Source: Methanobacterium_C sp963845285 (GTDB taxonomy: Archaea; Methanobacteriota; Methanobacteria; Methanobacteriales; Methanobacteriaceae). Taken from it: 64,000 bases of DNA. The translations under genes were made by a program, and so were the position numbers. Of this stretch, positions 55,757-64,000 are shown piece after piece; position 1 is the first letter of the stretch, and the number at the start of each line of letters is the position of its first letter. The notes beneath the pieces were generated by a model, which worked only from the letters and a program-made list of their open reading frames with translations, did not search any database and was not told the origin of the DNA. The stretch is from assembly GCA_963845285.1 (NCBI GenBank), contig CAWJRO010000009.1, positions 62,001-126,000 of the forward strand, in the 5' to 3' direction.

Positions 55757-56233
55757 CTAAATTTTCTCGACTTTAAAGTTTTTTAAAGATCCTTCAATTT
55801 CAACTCCGCCATCAACAGCTGTTATTTCAATTCCTGAAAGGTCTTCACATGCACATAGAATATCCTGCTCCAGATGGGTGCCTGCCTGTATCTGGCAGTC
55901 CAGGCGTACATGATCTCCACAGGCCACAACTAACGGGAGTCTTTTTGATGTGGGATGATCTTCTGGGAGAACAATGATTGGTGAACTAAATTCTCTTAAA
56001 AGGTACAGCATAGATCTAATCCCTGTTTCAGCTTTTTTACCAATTTCGAACGTAGAAACAGCTATTAAATCTTCTGCTTCGAGGAACATCACAATTTCTT
56101 CTTTTTCAGGGGTTCCTATGAATATCTGCATATTACATGCTGCCTTAATTATTCCTAACTCCCCAGAACTTCCAATTAAAAAAAAGATTTCATCAGGATT
56201 TAATCGGATTCTTCTACGTTCTCTGACTGACAT
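55757..56233 (-). CDS. conserved hypothetical protein
   Basis: 158 aa if it begins at MSVRERRRIRLNPDEIFF; an alternative ATG at 56242 adds three residues. It is predicted soluble: strands such as EIFFLIGSSGELGIIKAACNMQIFIGTPEKEEIVMFLEAE and SPIIVLPEDHPTSKRLPLVVACGDHVRLDCQI, with DILCACEDLSG near the end. No family recognised. Its start overlaps the preceding small zinc-ribbon gene on the same strand, so the two are probably translated together. Confidence 0.72.
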   Translation of the reverse strand: MSVRERRRIRLNPDEIFFLIGSSGELGIIKAACNMQIFIGTPEKEEIVMFLEAEDLIAVSTFEIGKKAETGIRSMLYLLREFSSPIIVLPEDHPTSKRLPLVVACGDHVRLDCQIQAGTHLEQDILCACEDLSGIEITAVDGGVEIEGSLKNFKVEKI

Positions 56234-56355
56234 GAGGGACATACTACTCTTTTTCCAATCCCTTTGAATGTGTTTCCACAATCGAGACATTTATATCTTT
56301 TTGTTTTCAGCTTCTTCATTTTAATGTCAGCCATTGGTCCGCCAACTGTACACAT
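56200..56355 (-). CDS. small zinc-ribbon protein
   Basis: 51 aa, in a different frame from the longer overlapping gene. It starts MCTVGGPMADIKMKK and contains two CxxC pairs (CLDCGNTFKGIG and CPSCQS) forming a rubredoxin-like zinc ribbon, ending ENVEESD. ATG lies after GGTGATATT. The overlap with the next gene (about 35-40 bp) and the Cys pattern make it a real gene that simple length filters would miss. It could bind RNA or protein; unknown. Confidence 0.75.
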   Translation of the reverse strand: MCTVGGPMADIKMKKLKTKRYKCLDCGNTFKGIGKRVVCPSCQSENVEESD

Positions 56356-56611
56356 AATATCACCAGTTATGTTATGTTCATGATCTTATTTAGTTTTTGT
56401 GTTATTTTTTTAGGATTATTTTGTCTTAAAAAAATCATACTATGTTTTTAAGATAATTGGAGTTTAAAACAAGTTTTTAAAAATCCAATTTCACCCAACT
56501 AAACATATTTATCCCATTGAAATCCATATTATATCAAGATTTAATTATCCATATTTAATTATCTATACTATAAACTAAAGATGAAACTAGCTTTATTAAA
56601 TGGTGAGACTA

Positions 56612-58759
56612 TTGAAAAACCTTATTTTTCCATTTTCAGCAATTGTTGGTCAAGATAATGTTAAAAAAGCTTTGATACTCAATGCGATAAACCCCAGTAT
56701 AGGTGGAGTTCTGATAAAAGGTGATAAAGGAACGGGTAAAACAACGGCTGTGCGGGCGTTGGCAGATCTCCTACCTCCATTAAAAGTTGTAAAAGGCTGT
56801 TCATTCAACTGTGACCCTGATAATCCTGATTTATTCTGTGATTCATGTAAATCTGGTGATTTTGAGGTTGAAAAGAAGAGTATGAAAGTGGTTGAACTTC
56901 CTCTTGGATCAACAGAAGACCGTGTAGTTGGATCGATAAACATAGAAAAGGCCTTAAAAGAAGGATCAAAAGCGTTAGAACCGGGTATTCTTGCAGATGC
57001 AAACCGTAACATACTCTACGTTGACGAGATAAACCTCCTGGACGATAACCTCGTTGATGTTCTTTTGGATGCGGCTGCATACGGTGTGAACATAGTTGAA
57101 AGGGAAGGAATATCAGTTTCTCATCCATCAAATTTCATTTTGGTGGGTACAATGAACCCTGCTGAAGGAGAGCTCAGGCCGCAGCTTTCAGACAGAATAG
57201 GTCTCCATATTTCGGTACACAGTATCATGGACATGGAAAAACGTGTCAAAATAATGGAAAGGCGGGAAGAATTTGAAAACAATCCCACAGTATTCCGGGA
57301 TAAATTCAAGGATGAACAGGATGAAATACTCGATAGCATAATCCATGCAAGGAAGATTCTACGAAATGTGAAAATATCTCGGGATATGTTGAAGGTCATA
57401 GCTCACGTTTGTATGAATATGGATGTTGATGGTCACAGGGCAGATATTGCAATACTTAAAACAGCTAAAACCCTTGCAGCATACCAGAACATGGTAGAAG
57501 TTAACCCCTATCATGTTGAAGAAGCAGCGTTACTTGTACTGGGTGAAAGATTCCACAAAGCATCCCAGGGTTCGGATAAAATTAAAGAAAAGGTTAAAAA
57601 AGCTTTATCTGATATTTCAGAGGATAAAAAAAAGGAAAAAAAAGATTCAAAAGATAAAGGGTCTGAAGAGAATAAGAACCAACAAGAAGATAAAAAACAG
57701 GATCACAAAGATAAAGAAGGGCAAATAAGGGATAAAGAGCAACAAAAAGATGAAAACGGGGATGAGGATCCAGAGGAGCCCGGAGATAAAAAACAAGAAA
57801 ATAACAAGGAAGAACAAGGTGAGAAAAAAGAGCAGCAGGAAACTAACAAAGAATTGGGGATTAAAAAAGGTCAAGAAGACCAATTTGAGGGTAAAAAAAA
57901 GGGAATGAAACTCAAATCTCTTGAAAAAGAGGAAGAGCCCATTGAAGCTGATGAAGTAGAAGTTGATATAAAAAAGCTTCTTAAGATGAAGGGAAAGAAG
58001 AAGCGAAGGCTCTATGGAAAACGAGTTGATTCAAAAACCCTTAAGGGCAAGTACATAAAAAGTAAACTTCCAAAGGACGTATCAGGGGATATTGCAATAG
58101 ATGCAACACTTAGGGCGGCTGCTGCAAGATCTGAAGGTAGTATGAAGGTTGAAAGCCAGGATTTGCGTCATAAAGTTAGAAAACACGGTGCAAGAGCATC
58201 AATAGTACTTGTTGTGGATATAAGTGGGTCGATGTTCACGCAGAGAAAGGCCAATAGGGTTAAAGGCCTCCTGAATGGAGTAATAGAAAATGCGAACCGT
58301 CACAATGACAAGATAAGTGTTGTGGGCTTTAAAGGGGATGAAGCAGAGATTATAGTTCCTACAACCCGTAGAGCAGCATCTTTTAAGGAGCAGGTGGACA
58401 ATATAATGGTTGGAGGCACTACGCCCCTTGCGTCGGGCCTTAAAAAGGGCTTTGAAATTCTTAAAAAAGAAAAGATACGGGATGAGTACGTTCCTATAAT
58501 GTTGGTGATTACGGATGGCATGCCCAATGTTGGAATAGAAGAAGGACCAATCAAAGATGCTATGAAAATATCCGAGGAACTTAAAAACAAAGAGATACAC
58601 ACAATTGTTGTGAACTTGGAAAAATCAGTTAAATATGGCCGTGACACGAACATGGAACTTGCACTTGCATCAGGCGGCCGCTATTATGACCTTGAGAAAC
58701 TCAAAAATCCTGAAGCCGCAGTTTCCAGGATACTGGACTATGAAAGGGAAGATCTGTAA
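56612..58759 (+). CDS. magnesium-chelatase-type ATPase, fused ChlI-ChlD
   Basis: 715 aa AAA+ motor with a C-terminal VWA domain. ChlI-like part: Walker A GDKGTGKTT, a four-Cys insert (CSFNCDPDNPDLFCDSC), Walker B ILYVDEINLL, sensor GTMNPAEGELRPQLSDR. A Lys/Glu/Gln-rich linker (about 335-450) connects to the VWA domain with the MIDAS motif VDISGSMFTQ and later TDGMPN. In methanogens such proteins may drive metal insertion into tetrapyrroles (cobalamin or F430) with a CobN-type subunit, not seen here. TTG at 56612 is preferred after GGTGAG; the ATG at 56600 would add four residues. Confidence 0.88.
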   Translation: MKNLIFPFSAIVGQDNVKKALILNAINPSIGGVLIKGDKGTGKTTAVRALADLLPPLKVVKGCSFNCDPDNPDLFCDSCKSGDFEVEKKSMKVVELPLGSTEDRVVGSINIEKALKEGSKALEPGILADANRNILYVDEINLLDDNLVDVLLDAAAYGVNIVEREGISVSHPSNFILVGTMNPAEGELRPQLSDRIGLHISVHSIMDMEKRVKIMERREEFENNPTVFRDKFKDEQDEILDSIIHARKILRNVKISRDMLKVIAHVCMNMDVDGHRADIAILKTAKTLAAYQNMVEVNPYHVEEAALLVLGERFHKASQGSDKIKEKVKKALSDISEDKKKEKKDSKDKGSEENKNQQEDKKQDHKDKEGQIRDKEQQKDENGDEDPEEPGDKKQENNKEEQGEKKEQQETNKELGIKKGQEDQFEGKKKGMKLKSLEKEEEPIEADEVEVDIKKLLKMKGKKKRRLYGKRVDSKTLKGKYIKSKLPKDVSGDIAIDATLRAAAARSEGSMKVESQDLRHKVRKHGARASIVLVVDISGSMFTQRKANRVKGLLNGVIENANRHNDKISVVGFKGDEAEIIVPTTRRAASFKEQVDNIMVGGTTPLASGLKKGFEILKKEKIRDEYVPIMLVITDGMPNVGIEEGPIKDAMKISEELKNKEIHTIVVNLEKSVKYGRDTNMELALASGGRYYDLEKLKNPEAAVSRILDYEREDL

Positions 58760-59250
58760 ACAAACTTCAAATAAAGATTCATGAGGTTAAATAATTTCAT
58801 AGTTTAAATAATTCCAAGGTTAAATAAACGTCCAAAACCTGAAATAAATTCATAAAACTGAATTCATAATCTTACACAACTTGAGACTTACATAACTATT
58901 GGGAATTACACAACCATTGAGACCAAATGATCATTTTGACATTAATTTCAAGAACCATTAAACATTCCAAAATGGATAAAGTTTTTTTGAAAATTTATAA
59001 ATTTTAAGTTGTAGGGTTAAACTTAATAATTAGTTCCTTTAAAAATATAGAAATCTACCTTATCAAGTTTTTATATACCATTAAATTGTTATAAAAATTT
59101 TAATAAACTAAATTTAATTTTAAGCAGATAAATGAAGGTAATTTAATAAATTTAACAAATTTGTTAATTCAATATATGTGTAATTCAATATTTATTTGGA
59201 TAACTAACTGAAAATCATCTTTATTGATTAAAATCTTTTCAATGATTTAA
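58760..59250. other. intergenic region without recognised features
   Basis: About 490 bp of AT-rich DNA between the chelatase-type gene and the Tsr3-L40e pair. Short direct words such as GGTTAAATAA and ATTCATAA recur near 58780-58870. No RNA gene or inverted repeat of note. Confidence 0.5.
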
Positions 59251-59760
59251 ATGAAAGTCGTAGTATACCATGCAGAAGAGTGCGATCCTAAAAAATGCAC
59301 AACCACAAAACTGGGTAATAAAGGTAAGGTTAAAGTGGTCAACAATCTAAACATGTTACCTACAGGAGCATTAGTACTCGACCCATTTTCTGAGAAATCA
59401 GTATCCCCTGAGGATAGGAAAATTGTTGATAAAAATGGTATTGCAGCCCTTGATTGTTCATGGAAGAGAATAAAAAAATCTTCTTTGATGTTTAAGGGAA
59501 ATAAACACCACCGGTTGCTTCCTTTTCTTGTTGCAGCTAATCCCACCAATTATGGTAAACCATGTAAACTTTCAACTGCGGAAGCTATTGCATCAACTTT
59601 TTATATAGTGGGACTTAAAGATAATGCTGTTGAAATCATGTCCCAATTCAAGTGGGGACCTCATTTTCTAGAGCTCAACCACGAGCTTTTAGAGGCATAT
59701 TCCAATGCTAAAACAAGCTTGGAAGTTGTAACGATTCAAAATGAATTTATAGGAGGCTAA
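59251..59760 (+). CDS. tsr3: rRNA aminocarboxypropyltransferase Tsr3 (DUF367)
   Basis: 169 aa. Adds the aminocarboxypropyl group from SAM to a pseudouridine-type base of small-subunit rRNA during ribosome maturation. It shows the DUF367 start VVVYHAEECDPKKCTTTKLG, the substrate-pocket LDPFSEKSVSPEDR, ALDCSWKR and LPFLVAANPTNYGKPCKLSTAEA motifs. Its last codons contain the AGGAGG ribosome site of L40e, so the two genes are coupled. Confidence 0.93.
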   Translation: MKVVVYHAEECDPKKCTTTKLGNKGKVKVVNNLNMLPTGALVLDPFSEKSVSPEDRKIVDKNGIAALDCSWKRIKKSSLMFKGNKHHRLLPFLVAANPTNYGKPCKLSTAEAIASTFYIVGLKDNAVEIMSQFKWGPHFLELNHELLEAYSNAKTSLEVVTIQNEFIGG

Positions 59761-59762
59761 GA

Positions 59763-59909
59763 ATGGCTAGATTTGAAGAAGCAGAAAATAGAATATTCAA
59801 GGTAAAAATATGTCTTAAATGTAATGCAAGAAACCCTCCAACTGCAAAAACATGCAGAAAATGTGGTTACAAGGGTCTTAGAGTTAAGGCAAAAGAACCA
59901 AGAGGTTAA
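59763..59909 (+). CDS. rpl40e: 50S ribosomal protein L40e
   Basis: 48 aa, the normal length for archaeal L40e. The C4 zinc finger is CLKCNARNPPTAKTCRKCG (17-35), with MARFEEAENRIF before it and a basic tail. ATG follows AGGAGGCTAAG at the end of tsr3. A strong terminator hairpin follows. Confidence 0.95.
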   Translation: MARFEEAENRIFKVKICLKCNARNPPTAKTCRKCGYKGLRVKAKEPRG

Positions 59910-59931
59910 ACTAACTTCATTGATTTAACTT

Positions 59932-59958
59932 GGGGGGGGATAAAACCCCCCCTTTTTT
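59932..59958 (+). terminator. hairpin terminator after tsr3-L40e
   Basis: Eight G, a short ATAAAA loop, seven C and six T form a bacterial-style stem followed by a U tract. The clearest terminator in the window. Confidence 0.85.
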
Positions 59959-60138
59959 GAGTTAAATTAAGGATTTATCCTTGTTGTAAAATATTTCTTA
60001 TTGTGAAATATTTAATTTAAGAAGATATTTTTAGAAATATTTAATTAAAATATTGATTTAACAGTGTAATGTTAATGAAAAAACATTAATATTTTGTTAA
60101 TTTTTTTATGGTTATGATTGTAATTTTGAGTGATTTAT

Positions 60139-60879
60139 ATGAATGTTGAAAATTACTTTAGAGAATCCTTAAAAAATCATAGATTACACCTCACTCTGCT
60201 TGATCCAGAGGAACAGAACCCAAAGAATGCTGTTAATATGGCTAAAGAGGCTGTTGCTGGTGGAACCGATGGTATAATGCTTGGAGGATCAACAACAGAC
60301 TCCAGTGAGCTTGATGCAACTGCGAAGGCTCTTAAAGAGAATGTTGATGTGCCAGTTATTCTTTTTCCAGGTAACATCACTGGTGTAAGCAGGTATGCTG
60401 ATGCTATATTTTTCATGAGTCTTTTAAATTCATCTAATCCCTATTGGATAACAGGGGCACAGGCCCTTGGTGCTCCAACCATTAAAAAAATGGGAATTGA
60501 AACAATACCCATGGGTTACCTTGTTGTTGAGCCTGGTGGAACTGTTGGATGGGTTGGAGATGCAAAACTCATACCCCGTGCTAAACCTGACATTGCAGTG
60601 GCATATTCCATTGCAGCGGAGTTTATGGGAATGAAACTGCTGTATCTTGAAGCTGGATCCGGTGCTGGAGTGCATGTTCCTGATGAAATGATTGCAAAGG
60701 TTAAAAAAACCACTGACGACATCATGGTCATAGTAGGCGGTGGAATTCGAAGTGGCAAAGAAGCAGCTCAGGTAGCAAAAGCAGGTGCAGATATCATAGT
60801 AACAGGAACAGTAGTTGAAAACTGTTCTAACATAAGAGATAAGATATCTGAGATTGTTGAAGGAATTAGATCTGTTTAA
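60139..60879 (+). CDS. geranylgeranylglyceryl phosphate synthase
   Basis: 246 aa TIM-barrel prenyltransferase making GGGP from glycerol-1-phosphate and GGPP, the first ether bond of archaeal lipids. HLTLLDPEEQNP, GTDGIMLGGSTTD, YLVVEPGGTVGWVGDA, LYLEAGSGAGVHVP and the phosphate-binding VGGGIRSGKEA and VTGTVVE motifs are all present. ATG at 60139 follows GAGTGATT. Single gene. The 60880-61189 gap is T-rich and holds nothing else clear. Confidence 0.94.
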   Translation: MNVENYFRESLKNHRLHLTLLDPEEQNPKNAVNMAKEAVAGGTDGIMLGGSTTDSSELDATAKALKENVDVPVILFPGNITGVSRYADAIFFMSLLNSSNPYWITGAQALGAPTIKKMGIETIPMGYLVVEPGGTVGWVGDAKLIPRAKPDIAVAYSIAAEFMGMKLLYLEAGSGAGVHVPDEMIAKVKKTTDDIMVIVGGGIRSGKEAAQVAKAGADIIVTGTVVENCSNIRDKISEIVEGIRSV

Positions 60880-61189
60880 ATATTTTTTCATATTTTTTGA
60901 TTCAATTTTTCAGATTATTTTTAAGTTCTTTAGTTGTTTTTGAGTATCTCAAGTTTTTTTTAATTGTTTGGGGGTTATGTTAACTTCTTTTAAGTGTCTA
61001 ATCCTGTTAGCCTTTAATATTTTATTTATTATATCTCCAAGTATTTTTTTTTAGATTTACCGATTTATTTTCCTTTATTCTCTATTTTTTAAGTTTTTAG
61101 ATGATTGAATGCTAAATTCTGAACTTCACTATTGTTATACTAAAAAATTATATTTAAGTGGACATAACTTATTATTAGAGGTGAAATTC

Positions 61190-61870
61190 ATGTCTAGTTG
61201 TGATGTAAATGGATACGAGGAAATATCCAATAAAATAAAGGATAAACTGGGTTTAGCTAAATCTCCAGTTGCGATTAAACTTGTATTAAGGGAAGAAGAT
61301 ATCCCTGAGGGAGTTTCAAAGATAAATGAAAGTATCAGGCACTGTGAAATGGTTCAAAAAGCAGCACAGGGTGCAACATTCTATGCAACAGTAGCAGAAG
61401 AGAAATGTAAAGGTGGGGCATCAGCTATAGGGCTTATGGAACCGCCAAAAATGGTTAAAACTGGTGAAACTTATTACAAATTGAAAAGGTTTTCAAGTCT
61501 TGGTGCCGCCAAACGTACGGTGGATTCAATACCAAAAATAGATCCTATAATGAAAGCTATAGTTTACGCACCACTTGAAACTGCACCATTCAACCCAGAT
61601 GTTATTGTGATAATTGCAAATCCAAAACAAGCCATGCAACTTTCCCAAGCATTGGTTTACACCTTAGGTGGTCGTGTGGAGGCAGATTTCTCTGGAATCC
61701 AATCCATCTGTGCCGATGCAGTTGCAGGGCCCTACACACGAAAGACAGCTAACATCACTTTGGGCTGCAGCGGTTCACGTAAATACGCTAAAATAAATCC
61801 AGATGAAGTAATTGTTGGATTAAATGGTGAAAACATTGGTTGTGTTGTGAACGCGCTTGATGCACTTTAA
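61190..61870 (+). CDS. DUF169 family protein
   Basis: 226 aa. It shows the usual DUF169 features: KLGLAKSPVAIKL near the start, HCEMVQKA, AEEKCKGGASAIGL and a conserved C-terminal half (QLSQALVYTLGGRVEADFSGIQSICADAVAGPYT with CSGSRKYA). Several conserved cysteines suggest metal or cofactor binding, but function is unknown. ATG at 61190 follows GAGGTG; the upstream open frame from 61109 is not family-like. A T-rich terminator follows. Confidence 0.87.
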   Translation: MSSCDVNGYEEISNKIKDKLGLAKSPVAIKLVLREEDIPEGVSKINESIRHCEMVQKAAQGATFYATVAEEKCKGGASAIGLMEPPKMVKTGETYYKLKRFSSLGAAKRTVDSIPKIDPIMKAIVYAPLETAPFNPDVIVIIANPKQAMQLSQALVYTLGGRVEADFSGIQSICADAVAGPYTRKTANITLGCSGSRKYAKINPDEVIVGLNGENIGCVVNALDAL

Positions 61871-62077
61871 TATTTCTTTTTTTTCTTTATTTATAGATCT
61901 TTTTTTATTATAATTCCTGTTTAAAGGATTTTTCCTATTTTATCCCCATTATATTTGTTTAATGACAATTTTCCACAATTTTTATTAAAATTATAAACCA
62001 CTCGTTTGTGCATTTTCATGCCTAATTGTAATATGAATGAAGTACAATATATGAATAGTAACATTTGGGGTGAAAAC

Positions 62078-62281
62078 GTGTCGGATGAAACTGCAGTATA
62101 TGAAATATTGGGAGAAGCAAAGGAATTATCTGTGAAAATAAAGGATTATGAGGGTGAAGCGGATCAGGAACTGATTATTAACTGGGTATATGACACTTTG
62201 AAACTAGTTGAAAAAGTTGGAAAGGTTATGGAAGAATTTGAAGAACGATTTGAGCTTTTAGAGGAAAGCCTGGAGAAATAG
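62078..62281 (+). CDS. small coiled-coil protein
   Basis: 67 aa, start read as GTG after GGGGTGAAAAC. The chain is acidic and helical throughout (VYEILGEAKELSVKIKDYEGE, then LVEKVGKVMEEFEERFELLEESL), with heptad hydrophobic spacing, resembling exonuclease VII small subunits only in general look. An in-frame ATG at 62006 would add 24 residues without coiled-coil character. Function unknown. The 62282-62622 gap contains a direct repeat of AAATTATAAATTCAACCC. Confidence 0.65.
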   Translation: MSDETAVYEILGEAKELSVKIKDYEGEADQELIINWVYDTLKLVEKVGKVMEEFEERFELLEESLEK

Positions 62282-62622
62282 TCACTGCCTCACATAGGAA
62301 AATCTGGAAATTTAAAATGAAGTGGGTTAAATAGTTTTTTAATTACTCAGAACGTGGATTAATCTTTAAAATGAAACCTTAAAATTATAAATTCAACCCC
62401 ACTGTGGGTTTGAAGCCTGAAATTATAAATTCAACCCACTTTAGATCTCCACTTAAGTTCTATTTTTCTATTACAATCTTATGGAAATTTTTATTATCAC
62501 TAAATTAAAGAAGTCACTAAATTACACAAATTCTACTATTTATCAATAATACCAACTATTATCAAAAAAAATTAAAAATTGTGTTTAAATAAATAAATCA
62601 AAATAAAACTATCAAAAATGTT

Positions 62623-63285
62623 TTAAAAACTGAGTTTCTCTAAAACCAGCAAATAATCATCGTACCTGTTGATATTTAAAAGCTCCAGATCGTTTTGGGC
62701 GGGCACACCATAGAAAACCACCCCATCTTTGACCATGTCATTTAAGATAGGATTTAAATTGTCCTCACGTCCAGGTAAATACCTTTCAAGAAGTTTTGAA
62801 TGACAAACAAATGGCATTCCAAGACCCTGTGCACTGTCAAGATATCCAGTTTTTCCCCTTGCCATTATTGAAACGATTTTTTCGGGTTCAGGATGTGCAC
62901 GGACTTTTTTGATGAGATTTTTCATGGTTTCAGCCGTAACTGTAGGTTGATCCGCTGCAACGCACAGACAGAAACTATCTTCAATATTTTTAACTCCATT
63001 TAAAAGCGTTTCAGATAACTCAACGTTAACGTCAGGATTTTCAATTACCCTAACTCGTTCATCATGGAATTCATCCAAAACAACTGATATTTCCTGACTA
63101 AAATGGCCTAAAACAATCAAACATTTATCTACACCAGAATTCAACACATTTTCAATGGTTTGAAGTATCACAGGCTTTCCATGGAGATCCATAAGGAGCT
63201 TGTGTTTTGGAAGCATTTTCTTTGATTTAAGATCCTCTATCATTCTCCGATTTTTCCCTGCTGCTGCTATAATCGCTGAAACCAT
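62623..63285 (-). CDS. MobA-like molybdenum-cofactor-type nucleotidyltransferase
   Basis: 220 aa. N-terminal nucleotide-binding signature VSAIIAAAGKNRRMIEDLKS, then KLLMDLHGKPVILQTIENVL, LCVAADQPTVTAE (Mg site) and MPFVCHSK. It resembles MocA/MobA cytidylyl- or guanylyltransferases for molybdopterin cofactors used by formate and formylmethanofuran dehydrogenases, but the exact nucleotide is uncertain. ATG at 63285 follows AAGTGATC. Confidence 0.83.
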   Translation of the reverse strand: MVSAIIAAAGKNRRMIEDLKSKKMLPKHKLLMDLHGKPVILQTIENVLNSGVDKCLIVLGHFSQEISVVLDEFHDERVRVIENPDVNVELSETLLNGVKNIEDSFCLCVAADQPTVTAETMKNLIKKVRAHPEPEKIVSIMARGKTGYLDSAQGLGMPFVCHSKLLERYLPGREDNLNPILNDMVKDGVVFYGVPAQNDLELLNINRYDDYLLVLEKLSF

Positions 63286-63353
63286 ATGATCACTTCGAAA
63301 TATTTTGTTTTTCTTATTCAATGTTCAGTTTAAATATTTTTTTTCTAATTCCA

Positions 63354-63460
63354 GAGGCTGTCTCATGATTATTTTTGACACATGTAATTTTGCTTATTTT
63401 TGAATTTAAAGTTTTATTTGTCCTTATTTTTTTGCAAATTCTGAACTATGAGACATCCTC
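63354..63460 (+). repeat. family A miniature inverted-repeat element, copy 10
   Basis: 107 bp, ends GAGGCTGTCTCATGATTAT and ACTATGAGACATCCTC. Perfect 5-bp duplication TTCCA (63349-63353 and 63461-63465). It lies between the nucleotidyltransferase and the truncated gene at the window end. Confidence 0.92.
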
Positions 63461-63505
63461 TTCCATTTCAATATTATCTCAAAAAATTAAATAAGGAAAA
63501 TAATG

Positions 63506-64000
63506 TTAGGGAAGAAGTTCTATGATTTTGGCGTACGTTTGCATGGTGGTACCGCTTCCCTGAGTCCATATTACTATCACTACAGGATAATTACCAGTAT
63601 TGTTCACGGTTATTCCTGTAGTGGGATTGCTTGAATAAGCAACTGAATCAGAATCAGATTCATTTGTCATACCTGAGGGCAGTGGGAAACCAGATGCCAA
63701 TGCCGCAGATCTTAACGCCCTTCCTGGAGGACAAACACCGTGTGTTGCATATTCTCCGCTGGTATCATTTTTATCCAAAATTCCCTGGAAACTTATATGT
63801 TCCTTTCCAGTGGCTGAAGTATGAGGTGGGATTATGGTCCCGTTCCACCCTTTAACAAATTCACGGGCATTAAATTCACGGGCTTCATCACCGTATTGCG
63901 GGTAGGATCCAAGAACACTTGAACCTGTTCCTGAAACATTCTGGTTAGTTGATGTTGAGTAAACAAGTACCGGTGAATATGAAGGATAATTTTTCATATA
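63506..64000 (-). CDS. C-terminal part of a cell-surface-type protein (cut by window edge)
   Basis: At least 163 aa visible; the frame stays open to the window end, so the N-terminus is missing. The visible part is rich in Ser, Thr, Gly, Asn and Tyr (STSTNQNVSGTGSSVLGSYP). It has one Cys (GVCPPGRALRSAALASGF) and ends with a beta-strand-like SSNPTTGITVNNTGNYPVVI segment and QTYAKIIELLP. This composition suits an exported protein. I do not recognise the family with confidence. Confidence 0.65.
   Translation of the reverse strand, partial: YMKNYPSYSPVLVYSTSTNQNVSGTGSSVLGSYPQYGDEAREFNAREFVKGWNGTIIPPHTSATGKEHISFQGILDKNDTSGEYATHGVCPPGRALRSAALASGFPLPSGMTNESDSDSVAYSSNPTTGITVNNTGNYPVVIVIWTQGSGTTMQTYAKIIELLP

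Overview
The window looks like the chromosome of a hydrogenotrophic methanogen of the order Methanobacteriales, most likely genus Methanobacterium. The DNA is AT-rich. Shine-Dalgarno sites are of the GGAGG/GGTGAT type, and ATG, GTG and TTG starts are mixed. The gene set is archaeal: aRF1, TFB, Gar1, archaeal DnaG and XerA, ribosomal proteins S3Ae and L40e, geranylgeranylglyceryl phosphate synthase, Tsr3 and a predicted coenzyme F430 synthase. No tRNA, rRNA or CRISPR array was seen.

Layout. 0-9.6 kb is a housekeeping block: arginine decarboxylase, an FBPase/IMPase, NAD kinase and F430 synthase with overlapping ends, hydroxymethylbilane synthase with a Gfo/Idh oxidoreductase, a GfcR-type regulator, aRF1 and UMP kinase. 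9.7-19.4 kb holds TFB/Gar1, a flippase-like membrane protein, RraA-like and DUF211 proteins, a small toprim protein, DnaG, a Lon-like ATPase without a protease domain, and XerA. 20-40 kb is the accessory part: two MFS exporters, BioY with a DUF1284 protein, a large sensor kinase, an EFR1 ferredoxin/flavodoxin, a hydrolase, EVE and HEAT-repeat proteins, small zinc-ribbon membrane proteins, an ADP-forming acyl-CoA synthetase, and an ASCH-TPR fusion with no ordinary start codon. 40.8-49.5 kb is a leftward block: NrdG, HisC, gamma carbonic anhydrase, sugar-phosphate nucleotidyltransferase, phosphoglucosamine mutase, ApgM, DUF92 and S3Ae. The last two enzymes of sugar activation (GlmM and a GlmU-like protein) make UDP-GlcNAc-type precursors for pseudomurein and glycans. 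49.9-56.4 kb has flavoproteins, a NifX-like protein, a methyltransferase, an XRE/DUF2178/CPBP module, DUF116 and a small zinc ribbon. 56.6-64 kb carries a ChlI/ChlD-type chelatase ATPase, Tsr3-L40e, GGGP synthase, DUF169, a nucleotidyltransferase and a truncated surface-type protein.

The most striking non-coding content is a set of short, gene-free, inverted-repeat elements that look like miniature transposable elements. Family A (about 101-107 bp, ten copies) has ends close to GAGGCTGTCTCATAATT, and six copies are flanked by perfect 5-bp target duplications. Family B (181 bp) has two copies in opposite orientation. Family C (138 bp) has one copy inside a perfect 10-bp direct repeat. No transposase gene lies in the window. 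I did not find a clear new defence or biosynthetic system. The best leads are these element families, the ASCH-TPR gene without a start, the operator-rich promoter of the XRE module with a histidine-kinase remnant, and the protease-less Lon ATPase beside XerA.
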